From Cloacibacillus sp. An23 (GTDB taxonomy: Bacteria > Synergistota > Synergistia > Synergistales > Synergistaceae), in the NCBI RefSeq assembly GCF_002159945.1, contig NZ_NFJQ01000004.1:186001-250000 (forward strand): a DNA stretch of 64,000 nucleotides, read 5' to 3'. Both the position numbers and the translations under genes were made by a program. Of the stretch, positions 33,852-44,094 are shown in pieces (position 1 is the first letter of the stretch; each line of letters begins with the position of its first letter). The notes under the pieces were generated by a model, which searched no databases, was not told where the DNA came from, and saw only the letters and a list, made by a program, of their open reading frames with translations.

Positions 33852-34433
33852 TCAGGCGTAGATATTTTTGCCGAACAGATAAGCCTCTTCGAGGTGGTCC
33901 GTTTTGTCGATCTGCGGGGCGCCGTTCGTGTCGCCGCAGCCTCCGGCGAGCAGCGTCCCCATGTCACGGAAGCCTATGTAGTTTACGACCGCGAGGCGGT
34001 AGTACGATACTGCGGCCTCGAAAGTCCAGAAAAAGTCGTCCGCGGCGGTCATCAGCAGCGCACAGTCTTTCTCGGGATATTTCTCGTATCTTCCGAACGG
34101 CGGTGCCGGGTCGTACCGCGCGACGCAGTAGAACCTCTCGATGAACGCCTTGAGCCGCGCCGTTATCGTCCAGAAATAGAGCGGCGACGCGAACGCGAGC
34201 AGGTCAGCCTCCGTCATCTTCGGAACGATGGAGTTGAAGGCGTCCTTCTGCACGCACGGTTTGCCGTAGCGGCACATGTTGCAGCCTATGCAGCCCTTCA
34301 CCTCGTTTTTTATCAGAGAGATTATCTCGACCTCGTGTCCCGCATCGCGCGCGCCGCGGGCGAAGCTCTCGACGAGCTGCGCCGTGTTGCCGCGCGGACG
34401 TCCGCCTCCCTGGATAACCAGAATTTTTTTCAT
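33852..34433 (-). CDS. Flavodoxin-like NAD(P)H-dependent FMN reductase / iron-sulfur flavoprotein
   Basis: 193 residues from the ATG at 34433, chosen over an upstream frame start because GGAGGGG lies just before it. KKILVIQGGGRPRGNTAQLVESF is the FMN phosphate-binding loop, and FASPLYFWTITARLKAFIERF the second flavin loop. The cysteines of GCIGCNMCRYGKPC (about 66-79) are arranged as in iron-sulfur flavoproteins. A general redox role is likely. Confidence 0.82.
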   Translation of the reverse strand: MKKILVIQGGGRPRGNTAQLVESFARGARDAGHEVEIISLIKNEVKGCIGCNMCRYGKPCVQKDAFNSIVPKMTEADLLAFASPLYFWTITARLKAFIERFYCVARYDPAPPFGRYEKYPEKDCALLMTAADDFFWTFEAAVSYYRLAVVNYIGFRDMGTLLAGGCGDTNGAPQIDKTDHLEEAYLFGKNIYA

Positions 34434-34525
34434 TTCTTCCCCTCCGTGCAACTTTTCCCAAGCGCGGGCAATGTCCCGCACGGCCGGTATTATGACGCCG
34501 CCGTATAAAAAATATATAAAAGAAG

Positions 34526-34550
34526 GGCCGGAACGCGGCGCGTCCCGGCC
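34526..34550 (-). terminator. Terminator of the glycerate kinase gene
   Basis: GGCCGGAACG (34526-34535) pairs with CGTCCCGGCC (34541-34550) with one mismatch; on the minus strand a CTTCTTTTAT tail follows. Confidence 0.7.
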
Positions 34551-34574
34551 TCCGATATTTTTTAGCTTTCCGCG

Positions 34575-35810
34575 TTATCTGCGGATCAGCAGCACCGTGA
34601 GGTCGTTGACGTTCGTTCCGGTCGGGCCGGTGATTATGAGGCCTCCGCATTCTTTGAGCGCGTGGTAGGCGTCGTTGCCGGCGAGCACCGCCGTCACGTC
34701 GATCCCCTTTTCGCGCAGGACGGACATAGTTTCGCCGTCGCAGTAGCCGCCGGCCGCGTCGGTCGGGCCGTCTGTGCCGTCGGAGCCGACGGAGAATACC
34801 GCCGCGTCTTTGAGGCCGTCGAGCAGAGGGGCCGCCGCGAGCGCTATTTCCTGGTTGCGTCCGCCGAGCCCCTTGCCGGTGAGGTGGACGACGGTCTCGC
34901 CGCCCGCGATATAGGCGAGCGATTTTTCCGAGTCTTTATGCGTGCGCGCTATCGCGCCGAGGAAGCTGCCAGCGTCGCGCGCGGTGCAGCAAAGTTCGGC
35001 GGTAAGGACGATAGGCTCGTAGCCGAGAGCCGAGCAGACTTTTTCCGCCGCGGCGCAGAGCTGGCGCACGCTGCCCGTGATCTGCGTCTCGACGTTGTCG
35101 AGGCTCTTCGGCGTCTCCTGCGAGAGAAGTTTCTGCGCGTTTTCGGAAAGTTTAAGGCCGTAGCGCTTCACTATCGCCTGCGCCTGCCCGCAGGTCGAGC
35201 CGTCGGGGTAGGCCGGGCCCGAGGCTATCATGTCGAGAGGATCTCCGATGATGTCCGAGAGGACGACGGAGAAAACTTTCGCCGGCGCGCAGAGCTGAGC
35301 GAAACGTCCGCCCTTGACCGCCGAGAGGCGCTTGCGCAGCGTGTTCATCTCGACGATGTTCGCGCCGCAGGCGAGGAGCTGCTTCGTTATATCCTCAAGC
35401 TCTTCCGCCGGGATGAGCGGCTTCTCGAAAAGCGCCGAGCCGCCGCCGGAGAGCAGGAAGAGCACCGTGTCCTCCGCCGTCAGCCCCTCCACGAGCTTTA
35501 TCGCCTCGGCGGTCGCGGCGAATGAGTTCGCGTCGGGGACGGGATGGCCCGCTTCGAATATGCGCGTGTGCGGAAGCTCTCCTTTTGAGTGCCCGTACTT
35601 CGTTATGACCACGCCGTCGTCTATCCTGTCGCCGAGTATCGCGCATGCGGTGCTCGCCATCTGCCACGCCGCCTTGCCGACGGCGACCATGACGAGGCGG
35701 CCGGCGCCGAACTCGCGTCCTTCCAGCGCCTTCGCGACCGCCGTGTCGGGCAGCGCCGCGCGCAGCGCTTCGGCTATGATTTTATCCGCGTCTTCTCTGA
35801 TTCTGCTCAT
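34575..35810 (-). CDS. Glycerate kinase (GckA/TtuD, MOFRL family)
   Basis: 411 residues from the ATG at 35810 (MSRIREDADKIIAEAL); the longer frame upstream has no support. VMVAVGKAAWQMA, FLLSGGGSALFEKP and VVLSDIIGDPLDMIASGPAYPDGST are characteristic, and the C-terminal MOFRL part holds GGRNQEIALAAAP and SVGSDGTDGPTDAAGG. It phosphorylates D-glycerate, commonly to 2-phosphoglycerate, feeding glycolysis. It lies behind the GntP permease, but a terminator (35881-35903) sits between them, so its expression may be partly separate. Confidence 0.92.
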   Translation of the reverse strand: MSRIREDADKIIAEALRAALPDTAVAKALEGREFGAGRLVMVAVGKAAWQMASTACAILGDRIDDGVVITKYGHSKGELPHTRIFEAGHPVPDANSFAATAEAIKLVEGLTAEDTVLFLLSGGGSALFEKPLIPAEELEDITKQLLACGANIVEMNTLRKRLSAVKGGRFAQLCAPAKVFSVVLSDIIGDPLDMIASGPAYPDGSTCGQAQAIVKRYGLKLSENAQKLLSQETPKSLDNVETQITGSVRQLCAAAEKVCSALGYEPIVLTAELCCTARDAGSFLGAIARTHKDSEKSLAYIAGGETVVHLTGKGLGGRNQEIALAAAPLLDGLKDAAVFSVGSDGTDGPTDAAGGYCDGETMSVLREKGIDVTAVLAGNDAYHALKECGGLIITGPTGTNVNDLTVLLIRR

Positions 35811-35880
35811 TTTGAAAAATGCGTCTCCCTTCGTAAAATCCGCGTGAGCGGCATAAATTTCCATCAGAATTATAAAATAA

Positions 35881-35904
35881 AAAAGCCGTCCGAAGCGGAC
35901 GGCC
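35881..35904 (-). terminator. Terminator between gntP and the glycerate kinase gene
   Basis: Arms GCCGTCCG (35885-35892) and CGGACGGC (35896-35903); on the minus strand a run of six T follows. Confidence 0.85.
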
Positions 35905-35939
35905 CGTTGTAAATACATTGTAAATTTTGCCGATTTCAC

Positions 35940-37277
35940 CTAGACGAGGAACAGCGAAATTATGTAGATGATCACGATGAGCGTGATGCCCATGACTGCG
36001 GTCATGCCGGTCTGGCAGCGGTAGGCGTCGCTCGGCTTCATGTCGGAGAACTGCGAGACGACCCAGAAGTAGGAGTCGTTCGCGTGCGAAGCGACCATCG
36101 AGCCCGCGCCTATCGCCATGACTACGAGGACGCGCCCGAGCGGGCTGCCGTAGCCCATCGTCTCGATGAGCGGGGCCATCATGGCGGAGACGGTTATCAT
36201 GGCGACGGTCGAAGCGCCCATCGCGAGCTTCATTATCATAGCGATGAGGAACGGCACTATGACGCCGAGTCCGGAGGCGAGCAGGCCGGTGGTGGCGTCC
36301 GCTATCGGCAGCAGGCTCAGTATCGCGCCGAAGGAACCGCCAGCGCCCGTGATGGCGATTATCGCGGCGGAGTCGCTGACGCCCTGCGTGACCCATTTGA
36401 GAGTGTTCTGCTTTTCGCTCTTCGGAATGAGCGTCATTGCGAGGAATACGCCGAGCATGAGCGCGACGACCGGGTTGCCTATAAAGTTGAAGAACTTGAA
36501 GGCGAAGCCCTCGCCGAGCGGGCGGCTCGGGAAGGAGACTACAGAGGCGACGCCTATGAGGATTATCGGAAGGAATATCGGCGAGAAGCTGTGAAGCACT
36601 CCCGGAAGCTTCCCGTATTTTTTGATGAGCTCTTCCATCGTGTACTCAGAGTTCGCCGGGATGTCTACCTTGCTGGATATTTTGCTCGCATATAGAATCG
36701 CTACCGCCACCGCGGGGACGGAGAGGATAAGGCCGACGATTATCGTGAGGCCGAGGTCCGCTCCGAGCGTGCCCGCCATCGCTATCGGTCCCGGCGTCGG
36801 CGGGACGAGGCAGTGGGTGGCGTAAAGGCCGCCGGAGAGCGCTGTCGCCATGACGGCGAGGGACTTGTTGCTCTGCTGGGCGAGAGCGCGGCTGATTGGC
36901 GAGAGGACGACGAAGCCCGAGTCGCAGAAGACAGGAATGCCAGTCACATAGCCCATAGCGCCCATCGTGAGTACGCTGCGTTTTTTGCCGACGACGTTCA
37001 GTATGCTGTTCGCCATCGTGAGGGCCGCGCCGGTCTTCTCAAGGATCGTACCGATTATCGTTCCGCAGAGGATGACGATACCGATGTTCGCCAGGATGCT
37101 GCCGAAGCCGCTCTTGACGGTGTTGATTACCTTCACCGCGTCGAAGCCGCAGACGAGCCCCATCGCTATAGCGATGACGACCATCACTATAAACGGATGG
37201 ATGTTGAACTTGGAGATGGCGATTATCATCGCCACCACGGCGATAAAAATAACGCCGAACATGAATAACGCTGACAT
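35940..37277 (-). CDS. GntP-family sugar-acid permease (probable glycerate/gluconate transporter)
   Basis: 445 residues with about 12 hydrophobic segments. ATHCLVPPTPGPIAMAGTLGADLG is the family signature. It imports gluconate-type hydroxy acids with protons; the adjacent glycerate kinase and CdaR-type regulator point to glycerate. A second GntP paralogue occurs at 63072. It starts 22 bases after the regulator stop. Confidence 0.9.
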   Translation of the reverse strand: MSALFMFGVIFIAVVAMIIAISKFNIHPFIVMVVIAIAMGLVCGFDAVKVINTVKSGFGSILANIGIVILCGTIIGTILEKTGAALTMANSILNVVGKKRSVLTMGAMGYVTGIPVFCDSGFVVLSPISRALAQQSNKSLAVMATALSGGLYATHCLVPPTPGPIAMAGTLGADLGLTIIVGLILSVPAVAVAILYASKISSKVDIPANSEYTMEELIKKYGKLPGVLHSFSPIFLPIILIGVASVVSFPSRPLGEGFAFKFFNFIGNPVVALMLGVFLAMTLIPKSEKQNTLKWVTQGVSDSAAIIAITGAGGSFGAILSLLPIADATTGLLASGLGVIVPFLIAMIMKLAMGASTVAMITVSAMMAPLIETMGYGSPLGRVLVVMAIGAGSMVASHANDSYFWVVSQFSDMKPSDAYRCQTGMTAVMGITLIVIIYIISLFLV

Positions 37278-37299
37278 GTTGCTCTTCCTCCCTGTTGGG

Positions 37300-38454
37300 T
37301 TAAATTAAAGGCGTTCGCAGCCTTAACTGCCTGTGATATAAAATGCAGAGACGCAGCAGATATTCGCGCTCGAACGAGCCGGCGAGTCCCGGGCAGCACG
37401 CCTCCCATAGACGCTTCATGCGGTACTGGAGCGTGTTCTTGTGGACGTGCAGAGCCTCGGCGGCCTTCGTTACGCTGCCGCCGTGGCCGTAGTACGCCTC
37501 TGCGGTCGAAAGCATAGTCTCAAGCTCCCGTCCGCTGAAGCTGTCGCACAGCTCGCGGTACATCCTGCCGACGAACTCTTCTTCGCGCTTCGCCGTGCGC
37601 CGCATGAGATACGAAAAACGGCAGCCCGCCTCAGTTATGTCGAATACCCCGCTCTCCCCCGCCTCGCCTAGCGTCAGCGCCTCGCCGCCCGACGAACGCG
37701 CATCCTCCGCCGAGGCGCAGAGATGCCCGGCGCACAGCCGCACAGGCGCGGCGCAGGCGTCCTCCGCGCACGAAAGCGCGCGGGACAGATAATTCCGGCA
37801 GTCGCCGGCGCAGCTCTTAAGCACCAGCAGCCTGTCGTCGAGCACGGCCCATACGTCGCGCTCCGGATCTATGAACCGCTGCGACTGCAGCTCCTCCGCC
37901 GCGCGGCTCAGAAGCTGCTGGCGCGTCAGCGAATCCGCCGCCCCGTCTACCGAAAAAGCGAGCATCCTCACAGGAAACGCGAGCTTGAGATTCAGCGCCC
38001 CGGCGAGCTCCGCGAGGCGCTCTCCGCCGCCCGCCGAGAGATTCATCAGAATCCGTATATAGTCCGAGCGAAGGCCGTCCGATATACGGCTCTGCCGCTC
38101 TATGGCCTTCTGGCGGAAAAACTGCTCCGTATAGGCCTGGAGGATATAGGCGCTGTCGCGCACCTCCTCCGGCACACCGTAGACGCCGACGACGGCCATC
38201 AGATGGTTGTCGCTGAACACCGGAAGGTTGTACCCCTCCCGCGCGCCCGGATAGCGCGGCACATCCGCCTTCTCGATCGCGACGGGGCGGCCCGTGCGGA
38301 CGACCTCGCGCGCGCCCTCGTGCGTCGTGCCGATGCGCTGCGCGTCGGTCGAAGCGACGATGACGCCGGAAGTGTCCATAATGTTCACGATACGTCCGCG
38401 CAGCAGCCTAGACGCGGTGTGGACGAGGTCGCGCGCTATCTCGCCGAAACGCAT
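37300..38454 (-). CDS. CdaR-like sugar-diacid/glycerate utilisation regulator
   Basis: 384 residues. The N-terminal diacid-recognition domain (about 1-135: IVNIMDTSGVIVASTDAQRIGTTHEGAREVV, MAVVGVYGVPEEVRDSAYIL) is followed by a middle region and a C-terminal PucR-type helix-turn-helix (GSVTKAAEALHVHKNTLQYRMKRLWE, about 325-350). This family activates glycerate and glucarate genes on binding the acid. It precedes the permease gene and is probably co-transcribed with it. Confidence 0.9.
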   Translation of the reverse strand: MRFGEIARDLVHTASRLLRGRIVNIMDTSGVIVASTDAQRIGTTHEGAREVVRTGRPVAIEKADVPRYPGAREGYNLPVFSDNHLMAVVGVYGVPEEVRDSAYILQAYTEQFFRQKAIERQSRISDGLRSDYIRILMNLSAGGGERLAELAGALNLKLAFPVRMLAFSVDGAADSLTRQQLLSRAAEELQSQRFIDPERDVWAVLDDRLLVLKSCAGDCRNYLSRALSCAEDACAAPVRLCAGHLCASAEDARSSGGEALTLGEAGESGVFDITEAGCRFSYLMRRTAKREEEFVGRMYRELCDSFSGRELETMLSTAEAYYGHGGSVTKAAEALHVHKNTLQYRMKRLWEACCPGLAGSFEREYLLRLCILYHRQLRLRTPLI

Positions 38455-38461
38455 TTCGCCG

Positions 38462-39292
38462 TCAGCGGATCGCTATGCGGTCCCCAGCCGCCATGTGGCA
38501 GGCAGCCACGTCTCCCGCGGACTTCAGATACGCCTCAGCCGCCGCACCGGAGCAGTGGCTCAGCCCGAGCACCGAAAGCCCCATCGCGCGCAGCTCCGAT
38601 ACGGTCTCCGCAATACGGGCGCCGTCCGCCTCGACGAGATGCGTGCCGCCGAAAACGGCGTATATCGGGCGGGCGAGAGATTCGTGGACCTTCGCCGCCA
38701 TATTGAGAATACCGGGGTGAGAGCATCCGGCCAGCACGACGAGGCCGCGCTCCGTATCCATGGCGAGGCATATCTCGTCCGAAAAATCGTCCGGCACGCA
38801 CTCCGGCGGCTCGCCCTTCACGAACCGCTCCGGAATCGTCTCAAACTTATGGGTACGCGGGAAATCGCCGACGAGCCAGCAGCCGTCCGCGACCTCGAGC
38901 AGTCCGGAGCAGACGCGATGCTCCACACCGTGCGCGGCAAGAAAATCCTCGCCGAAGCCGGCGGAAAGATCCGTGTACTTGATGCCGTTGAGAGCGTACT
39001 TACGCTCCCAAAACCCAGGCCCGGTATAAAGCAGCCTGCCGCCGCAGCCAGCCTCCGCCATGTCGCGGAAACCCGCGGCGTGATCGTAATGGCTGTGCGA
39101 ACAGACGGTGAAATCCGCGCAGGAAAGATCGACCCCAAGCCTGTGCGCGTTGGCAAGCGTGGCCGCGCCCTGCCCGCAGTCGAAAAGAAAACGGCGTCCG
39201 CCGGCCTCGACCCAGTACGAAAGACCGTGCTCCGCGCTCAGCGCCTTATTCTCCGAGGCAACGTTGTCCATAAGAGTAAGAACCTTAATCAA
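38462..39292 (-). CDS. MBL-fold metallohydrolase
   Basis: 276 residues. The metal motif is TVCSHSHYDHAAGF (HxHxDH, about 64-69), with AGCSHPGILN (about 187) and AVFGGTHLVEA (about 215) as later ligands. The arrangement resembles archaeal-type 7,8-dihydropterin-6-methyl-PABA-phosphate synthase-like hydrolases; the substrate is not predictable. It ends 7 bases before the CdaR-like gene and so may head that operon. Confidence 0.82.
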   Translation of the reverse strand: MIKVLTLMDNVASENKALSAEHGLSYWVEAGGRRFLFDCGQGAATLANAHRLGVDLSCADFTVCSHSHYDHAAGFRDMAEAGCGGRLLYTGPGFWERKYALNGIKYTDLSAGFGEDFLAAHGVEHRVCSGLLEVADGCWLVGDFPRTHKFETIPERFVKGEPPECVPDDFSDEICLAMDTERGLVVLAGCSHPGILNMAAKVHESLARPIYAVFGGTHLVEADGARIAETVSELRAMGLSVLGLSHCSGAAAEAYLKSAGDVAACHMAAGDRIAIR

Positions 39293-39540
39293 CAGAAATG
39301 CGCCTCCGTAAAATTAACGAAAAAATCATCAAAACTTCCAAACTGCCTATCATTCTAGCACCGAAAGCCGCGCGGTTCATTGTGACGCATACCAATAATC
39401 GCAGCCAGCACGGCGCGGCTTTTTGTACTACACGAAGAAAAAAATCGACGCGGGCACGCGCGCCCCCTTTCCAACGGAACGGCGCGGCTGTATATTAAAA
39501 GACGGTTTTTACTGACGATTCACGCTTGGAGGGATTACTA

Positions 39541-40341
39541 ATGATATTCTTCTTCGGCAAAAGCCGCGCCGTATTCTACACCGGCATGGCCGCGACCGCG
39601 GCCCTGGCCGTGGCCGTGGCGTTCCGGCGCGCTGACGGCCCAGTGTGGCTCTTCGTCCTCACGGTGGCGCTCGTCGCGCTCGTCGGCAGCGCCGTCACGT
39701 CGCTCGCCGCGAACGTGGCCGCCGCCTCCTGCGAGAGCGCGGCGCTCGCGAAGCTCCACATAGACCTCGAACCGGAGGAATTCATCGGCATATACGAGAA
39801 ACCCGCGCGCGCCCAAAAGCACGGAAGCGCGCAGCGCACGGTCGGAATGGCGAGCCTCGCCGACGGCCTGTGCGCCGCCGGAAACTGGCGCGCCGCGCTG
39901 AAAGCGCTTGAAGAGCCGGGAGAATCCGTGCCGCAGCCGAAGCGCGCGCCGCTCGACGCGCTCGTCAAAAGAAACAGATGCCGCTGCCTGCTGTGGGGAA
40001 GGCAGCATAAAGAAGCGCGCCGGGCCCTCGAGTCCTTCAAGGCCCTGCTCGATACGCTGAAGACCAGCAACCCGAAGCTCGCGGAGAACTTCGGCGCGGA
40101 CGCGAAACTGTACGAGACGTGGCTAGCGCTGCTCGAAGGCAAGACGGCGGACGCCGCCGCGCTCGAGGAGACGATGAAGCGCACGCCGACGAAGCTCGCA
40201 AAATTCGACCTGTGCGAGATGCTCATACTGAACGCGCGAAACGCGCACGACACGGCAGCCGAGGAACGCTTCTCAAGAATGTTCGCCGAAGAAGGCGGAA
40301 ACCTGGCGAGAGCGAAGGAGCTGCGGAAGAGATACGCATAA
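39541..40341 (+). CDS. Membrane-anchored protein of unknown function with TPR-like helices
   Basis: 266 residues from the ATG at 39541; an upstream in-frame TTG overlaps the GGAGGG ribosome site and is rejected. Two membrane segments lie near the N-terminus (about 12-28 and 36-58). The remainder is alpha-helical and Ala/Leu/Lys-rich, with lengths suggestive of tetratricopeptide-like pairs. I do not recognise the family. A promoter is visible upstream: TTTCCA (39468-39473), 17 bases, TATATT (39491-39496); the rest of the 248-bp gap shows nothing else. The gene ends 128 bases before CRISPR array 1. Confidence 0.6.
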   Translation: MIFFFGKSRAVFYTGMAATAALAVAVAFRRADGPVWLFVLTVALVALVGSAVTSLAANVAAASCESAALAKLHIDLEPEEFIGIYEKPARAQKHGSAQRTVGMASLADGLCAAGNWRAALKALEEPGESVPQPKRAPLDALVKRNRCRCLLWGRQHKEARRALESFKALLDTLKTSNPKLAENFGADAKLYETWLALLEGKTADAAALEETMKRTPTKLAKFDLCEMLILNARNAHDTAAEERFSRMFAEEGGNLARAKELRKRYA

Positions 40342-40469
40342 GGCGTCAGCCGGCAAAAGACGCTGCGGAGGAAAGAACCGCGTTCCCACGCGCCCGATAG
40401 GCGTTTGCCCACCCATGCCCCACTATGGACACGACTTGTCCCGTCCCCAGAGCCAAAAGCCGTACCGAG

Positions 40470-42967
40470 GTTTCAACTCACGCGTCCCGCGGGGGACGCG
40501 ACGAGTTCTCTCGCTCATGGGAGGCCGACAATGCCGGTTTCAACTCACGCGTCCCGCGGGGGACGCGACGGGCGCATGAAGGAGTGTGAGACATGGCACA
40601 GCCGTTTCAACTCACGCGTCCCGCGGGGGACGCGACTTCTCCTAGGGCATAACAAGCGTTCACTTTCCAGTTTCAACTCACGCGTCCCGCGGGGGACGCG
40701 ACTATTTTCGAGCGTGATTTGGAGTGGGGTATCAAGTTTCAACTCACGCGTCCCGCGGGGGACGCGACGAGAAGCAGATAAAATGGGCGGCGGAAATCCG
40801 AGGTTTCAACTCACGCGTCCCGCGGGGGACGCGACGCAACGGTATGGTCTGCGATATACCAACCTAGCGTTTCAACTCACGCGTCCCGCGGGGGACGCGA
40901 CGCGCAAGGCAGCCGAGGCCGAGAGCGGTGCACTGTTTCAACTCACGCGTCCCGCGGGGGACGCGACACGATAGTCACGGTCATCCCCGGCTGGGACACC
41001 GTGTTTCAACTCACGCGTCCCGCGGGGGACGCGACTTTGGCGCTTTCGGGGTTCCATAGCTGCATTCCGTTTCAACTCACGCGTCCCGCGGGGGACGCGA
41101 CGCAAAGACGAAAACGTGCCCGACGACACGCCAGAGTTTCAACTCACGCGTCCCGCGGGGGACGCGACGGCGCAGTTGAGCGCGACTGACGGTTCAAGGC
41201 CGTTTCAACTCACGCGTCCCGCGGGGGACGCGACTAGGCATGGGGACGGCAGATTTACGTTATAGAGCTGTTTCAACTCACGCGTCCCGCGGGGGACGCG
41301 ACAGGCAAGCGATACGGCATTTGGAAAGACAACATCGTTTCAACTCACGCGTCCCGCGGGGGACGCGACATTCTTTCAGCTCTGTAATTTCTTCAAAATG
41401 TGGTTTCAACTCACGCGTCCCGCGGGGGACGCGACTTTTAGGGATAAGTCGTACACTATACCTGTATGGTTTCAACTCACGCGTCCCGCGGGGGACGCGA
41501 CGCCGCGCGAGGTGGAGCGTCAGAAGTTGAATCTGTTTCAACTCACGCGTCCCGCGGGGGACGCGACCAACAGTATATTCAATCTGGACACGATTTTTAG
41601 TTTCAACTCACGCGTCCCGCGGGGGACGCGACCCCTTCTCGACGTCATCCGCTCGCTGCCGGAGGAGTTTCAACTCACGCGTCCCGCGGGGGACGCGACG
41701 CGACGTCTTCGCGGAGGACTGCTGTTTCTTCGAGGTTTCAACTCACGCGTCCCGCGGGGGACGCGACGGCGAAGGTGCAGGCGTTTGTGGATTATATCTT
41801 GGTTTCAACTCACGCGTCCCGCGGGGGACGCGACGTGTAATTTACGCTATGACCGCTACCATCTTGGTTTCAACTCACGCGTCCCGCGGGGGACGCGACT
41901 ACATAGACCTCTGCGCCTCGGACACGATAGACGAGTTTCAACTCACGCGTCCCGCGGGGGACGCGACTAAGGTATCCGTCCACTGTATGGCTCTTCTGGA
42001 AGTTTCAACTCACGCGTCCCGCGGGGGACGCGACGATGCAGCAGCAGAAACGTAAGTTTACAGAATTCAGTTTCAACTCACGCGTCCCGCGGGGGACGCG
42101 ACCAATCAAAAATCGTAGGGTGATGCGGATGTTTGTTTCAACTCACGCGTCCCGCGGGGGACGCGACAGTATTTACCGTCGAAGAGCTCAAGCGCCAGTA
42201 CAGTTTCAACTCACGCGTCCCGCGGGGGACGCGACGCAAAAGAAATGAACAGCATGTTTGACTATCGAGTTTCAACTCACGCGTCCCGCGGGGGACGCGA
42301 CTCCTAGTTATCAGTTGCCCGAAGCCATCCCGGTCGTTTCAACTCACGCGTCCCGCGGGGGACGCGACTTGAAAATCGTAATTGTCATGGCAAAACTGAC
42401 AGTTTCAACTCACGCGTCCCGCGGGGGACGCGACGCGGCGATATTGTCTTTTTAACTCTTCGACGGTGTTTCAACTCACGCGTCCCGCGGGGGACGCGAC
42501 GCGGCTAACGGCCTATATGAGCGAGATTACGTCGGTTTCAACTCACGCGTCCCGCGGGGGACGCGACAAAATCAACATGGAGGCGCTGTAAACACTTGTA
42601 GTTTCAACTCACGCGTCCCGCGGGGGACGCGACCCAACTCTCCGCACGTGAATTTGATATGATACCGGTTTCAACTCACGCGTCCCGCGGGGGACGCGAC
42701 GCCGCAGTGCCCCAGTAGTCCGGCCCGCTCTGATGTTTCAACTCACGCGTCCCGCGGGGGACGCGACTAGACGTTGTTGTTCTCATTGTCGGAGGCTCTA
42801 AGTTTCAACTCACGCGTCCCGCGGGGGACGCGACCTGGGGATGTGGGTATATAAGCCGTTTGTTTATCGTTTCAACTCACGCGTCCCGCGGGGGACGCGA
42901 CAACGCAAAAGGATGGAGCATTGACGCCATCGAAGTTTCAACTCACGCGTCCCGCGGGGGACGCGAC
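40470..42967 (-). CRISPR. CRISPR array 1, type I-C: 38 identical 33-nt repeats, 37 spacers
   Basis: I counted 38 repeats, starting at 40470 and then every 65-68 bases to 42935, all apparently identical, with 37 spacers of 32-35 nt. In crRNA sense (minus strand) the repeat is GT + 8-bp stem (CGCGTCCC/GGGACGCG) with a CCGC loop + the 11-nt handle TGAGTTGAAAC, matching type I-C repeats. The leader lies on the right (past 42967), so the newest spacers are at the high-coordinate end. It lies 10.6 kb from the cas operon, on the opposite strand. Open frames through this region are artefacts of the repeats. Confidence 0.97.
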
Positions 42968-43180
42968 GGCATTGCGATTAGACACGGTTATAATAACACT
43001 TTTTCAGCGTTATTACGCGAAGGCGCTTTATGGCGCTCTGCCGATGCGCGCCGTCTAGGTAAAATTCATGGGAATTCTCGATTTGGAGCGAAGCGCGAAA
43101 ACCTTGGGATTTTTATGTGAGCTTAGGGTTCGCGCATATGTTTGGCCGCCGCCGTTTCAGCCGCGCGCTTCGGAAGGACG
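42968..43180 (-). promoter_or_regulatory. Leader of CRISPR array 1
   Basis: No gene lies in 42968-43325. Reading away from the last repeat, CACTTTTTC occurs 29 bases out, exactly as at array 2. Farther out, about 43088-43160 (GGAGCGAAGCGCG... TTTTATG... GGTTCGCG...GCATATGT) resembles the same stretch beside array 2. On the minus strand the near element reads AAAAAGTGTTATTAT, a plausible -10 for array transcription. The shared sequence supports leader position and array direction. Confidence 0.7.
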
Positions 43181-43325
43181 GGCTTGGTAATGGCGGATAT
43201 TTGGGGCCAGCGCCGCCGCGTTTAGAGTATGACGGCGGGGCTGTTTCTCCACGCAACGGAGCGTTTACCCGCGCCTTTCCGCAGCGGCTTCGTGCGTGCG
43301 GCGGCGGGCGGCATGTACCTGTCCG

Positions 43326-44084
43326 CTAATTCCTCGCCTTGTCTACGAGCATGCGGAATATCTCTGCCTGCACCGCGTCGTCGTCGGCCAGGCATTCCGG
43401 ATGCCACTGTACGCCGACGGCCCAGCGGTACGCCGGGGCGATGACGGCCTCTACTACGCCGTCGTCTGTTACGGCTGCGGCCTGCAGGCGCTTCGAGAGC
43501 CGGCCGATCGCCTGATGGTGCATTGAGTTGACGAGCATGGCTCCTCCATTGCGGCTCGGGAAGAGCCACGGCGAAAGTATTTTTACGTCGTGGACGTAGC
43601 CGCGCGTAACGTCCGGACGATTGTGCAGCTTCCACTTTTCGTCAACCGACGGCATGTCCTGTATCAACGCGCCGCCGAGTACGACGTTGAGCAGCTGGCA
43701 GCCGCGGCATATCCCGAGCAGCGGCTTGTCGCGCTCGAGCGCGGCGCGGCAGAGCGCCGTCTCGAAGTGATCGCGCGCGAGGTCGGGCGCGTGGCTTCCG
43801 GCGTTTTCCTCGCCGTAGAATGATGGCGCGATGTCGTGCCCTCCGGCGAATACGAAGCCGTCAAGCCTTGAGGCTAGCTTCGCCGTCTCGCGTTCGTCCT
43901 CCGTCGGCGTGAGCGGCAGCGGCAGGCCGCCGGCGGTGCGCACGGCGCAGATTATCTTTTCGGTGAGGCGCGACAGGAGCCAGAAATATTGCAGTTCCTC
44001 GCCGCCCATGTCCTCGAGCTGCATGTCCGCCCAGCGGCGCTGAAACGGCAGGGTCGGGACGCCGATAAGCGGCCGCCTTTTCAT
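43326..44084 (-). CDS. Peptidase C26 / gamma-glutamyl-GABA hydrolase-like class I amidotransferase
   Basis: 252 residues. RRPLIGVPTLPF, FVFAGGHDIAPSFY and the nucleophile elbow LLGICRGCQLLNVVLGG (Cys about 124) with VNSMHHQAI and GVQWHPE (His-Glu) form a complete triad, as in PuuD-type hydrolases of gamma-glutamyl bonds. The ATG at 44084 is used; a GTG lies one codon earlier. It follows the epimerase gene by about 10 bases and sits between the two CRISPR arrays. Confidence 0.87.
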   Translation of the reverse strand: MKRRPLIGVPTLPFQRRWADMQLEDMGGEELQYFWLLSRLTEKIICAVRTAGGLPLPLTPTEDERETAKLASRLDGFVFAGGHDIAPSFYGEENAGSHAPDLARDHFETALCRAALERDKPLLGICRGCQLLNVVLGGALIQDMPSVDEKWKLHNRPDVTRGYVHDVKILSPWLFPSRNGGAMLVNSMHHQAIGRLSKRLQAAAVTDDGVVEAVIAPAYRWAVGVQWHPECLADDDAVQAEIFRMLVDKARN

Positions 44085-44094
44085 CACGCTGCTT

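Noticed and set aside
34575-35939. A longer glycerate kinase frame starting at 35939
   Set aside because: The extra 43 N-terminal residues cover the terminator region and resemble no kinase; the ATG at 35810 gives the normal family length.
40500-42450. Open reading frames inside array 1 with repeated FNSRVPRGTR or THASRGGRD peptides
   Set aside because: They are translations of the CRISPR repeat in different frames, with no ribosome sites; the region is an array, not genes.
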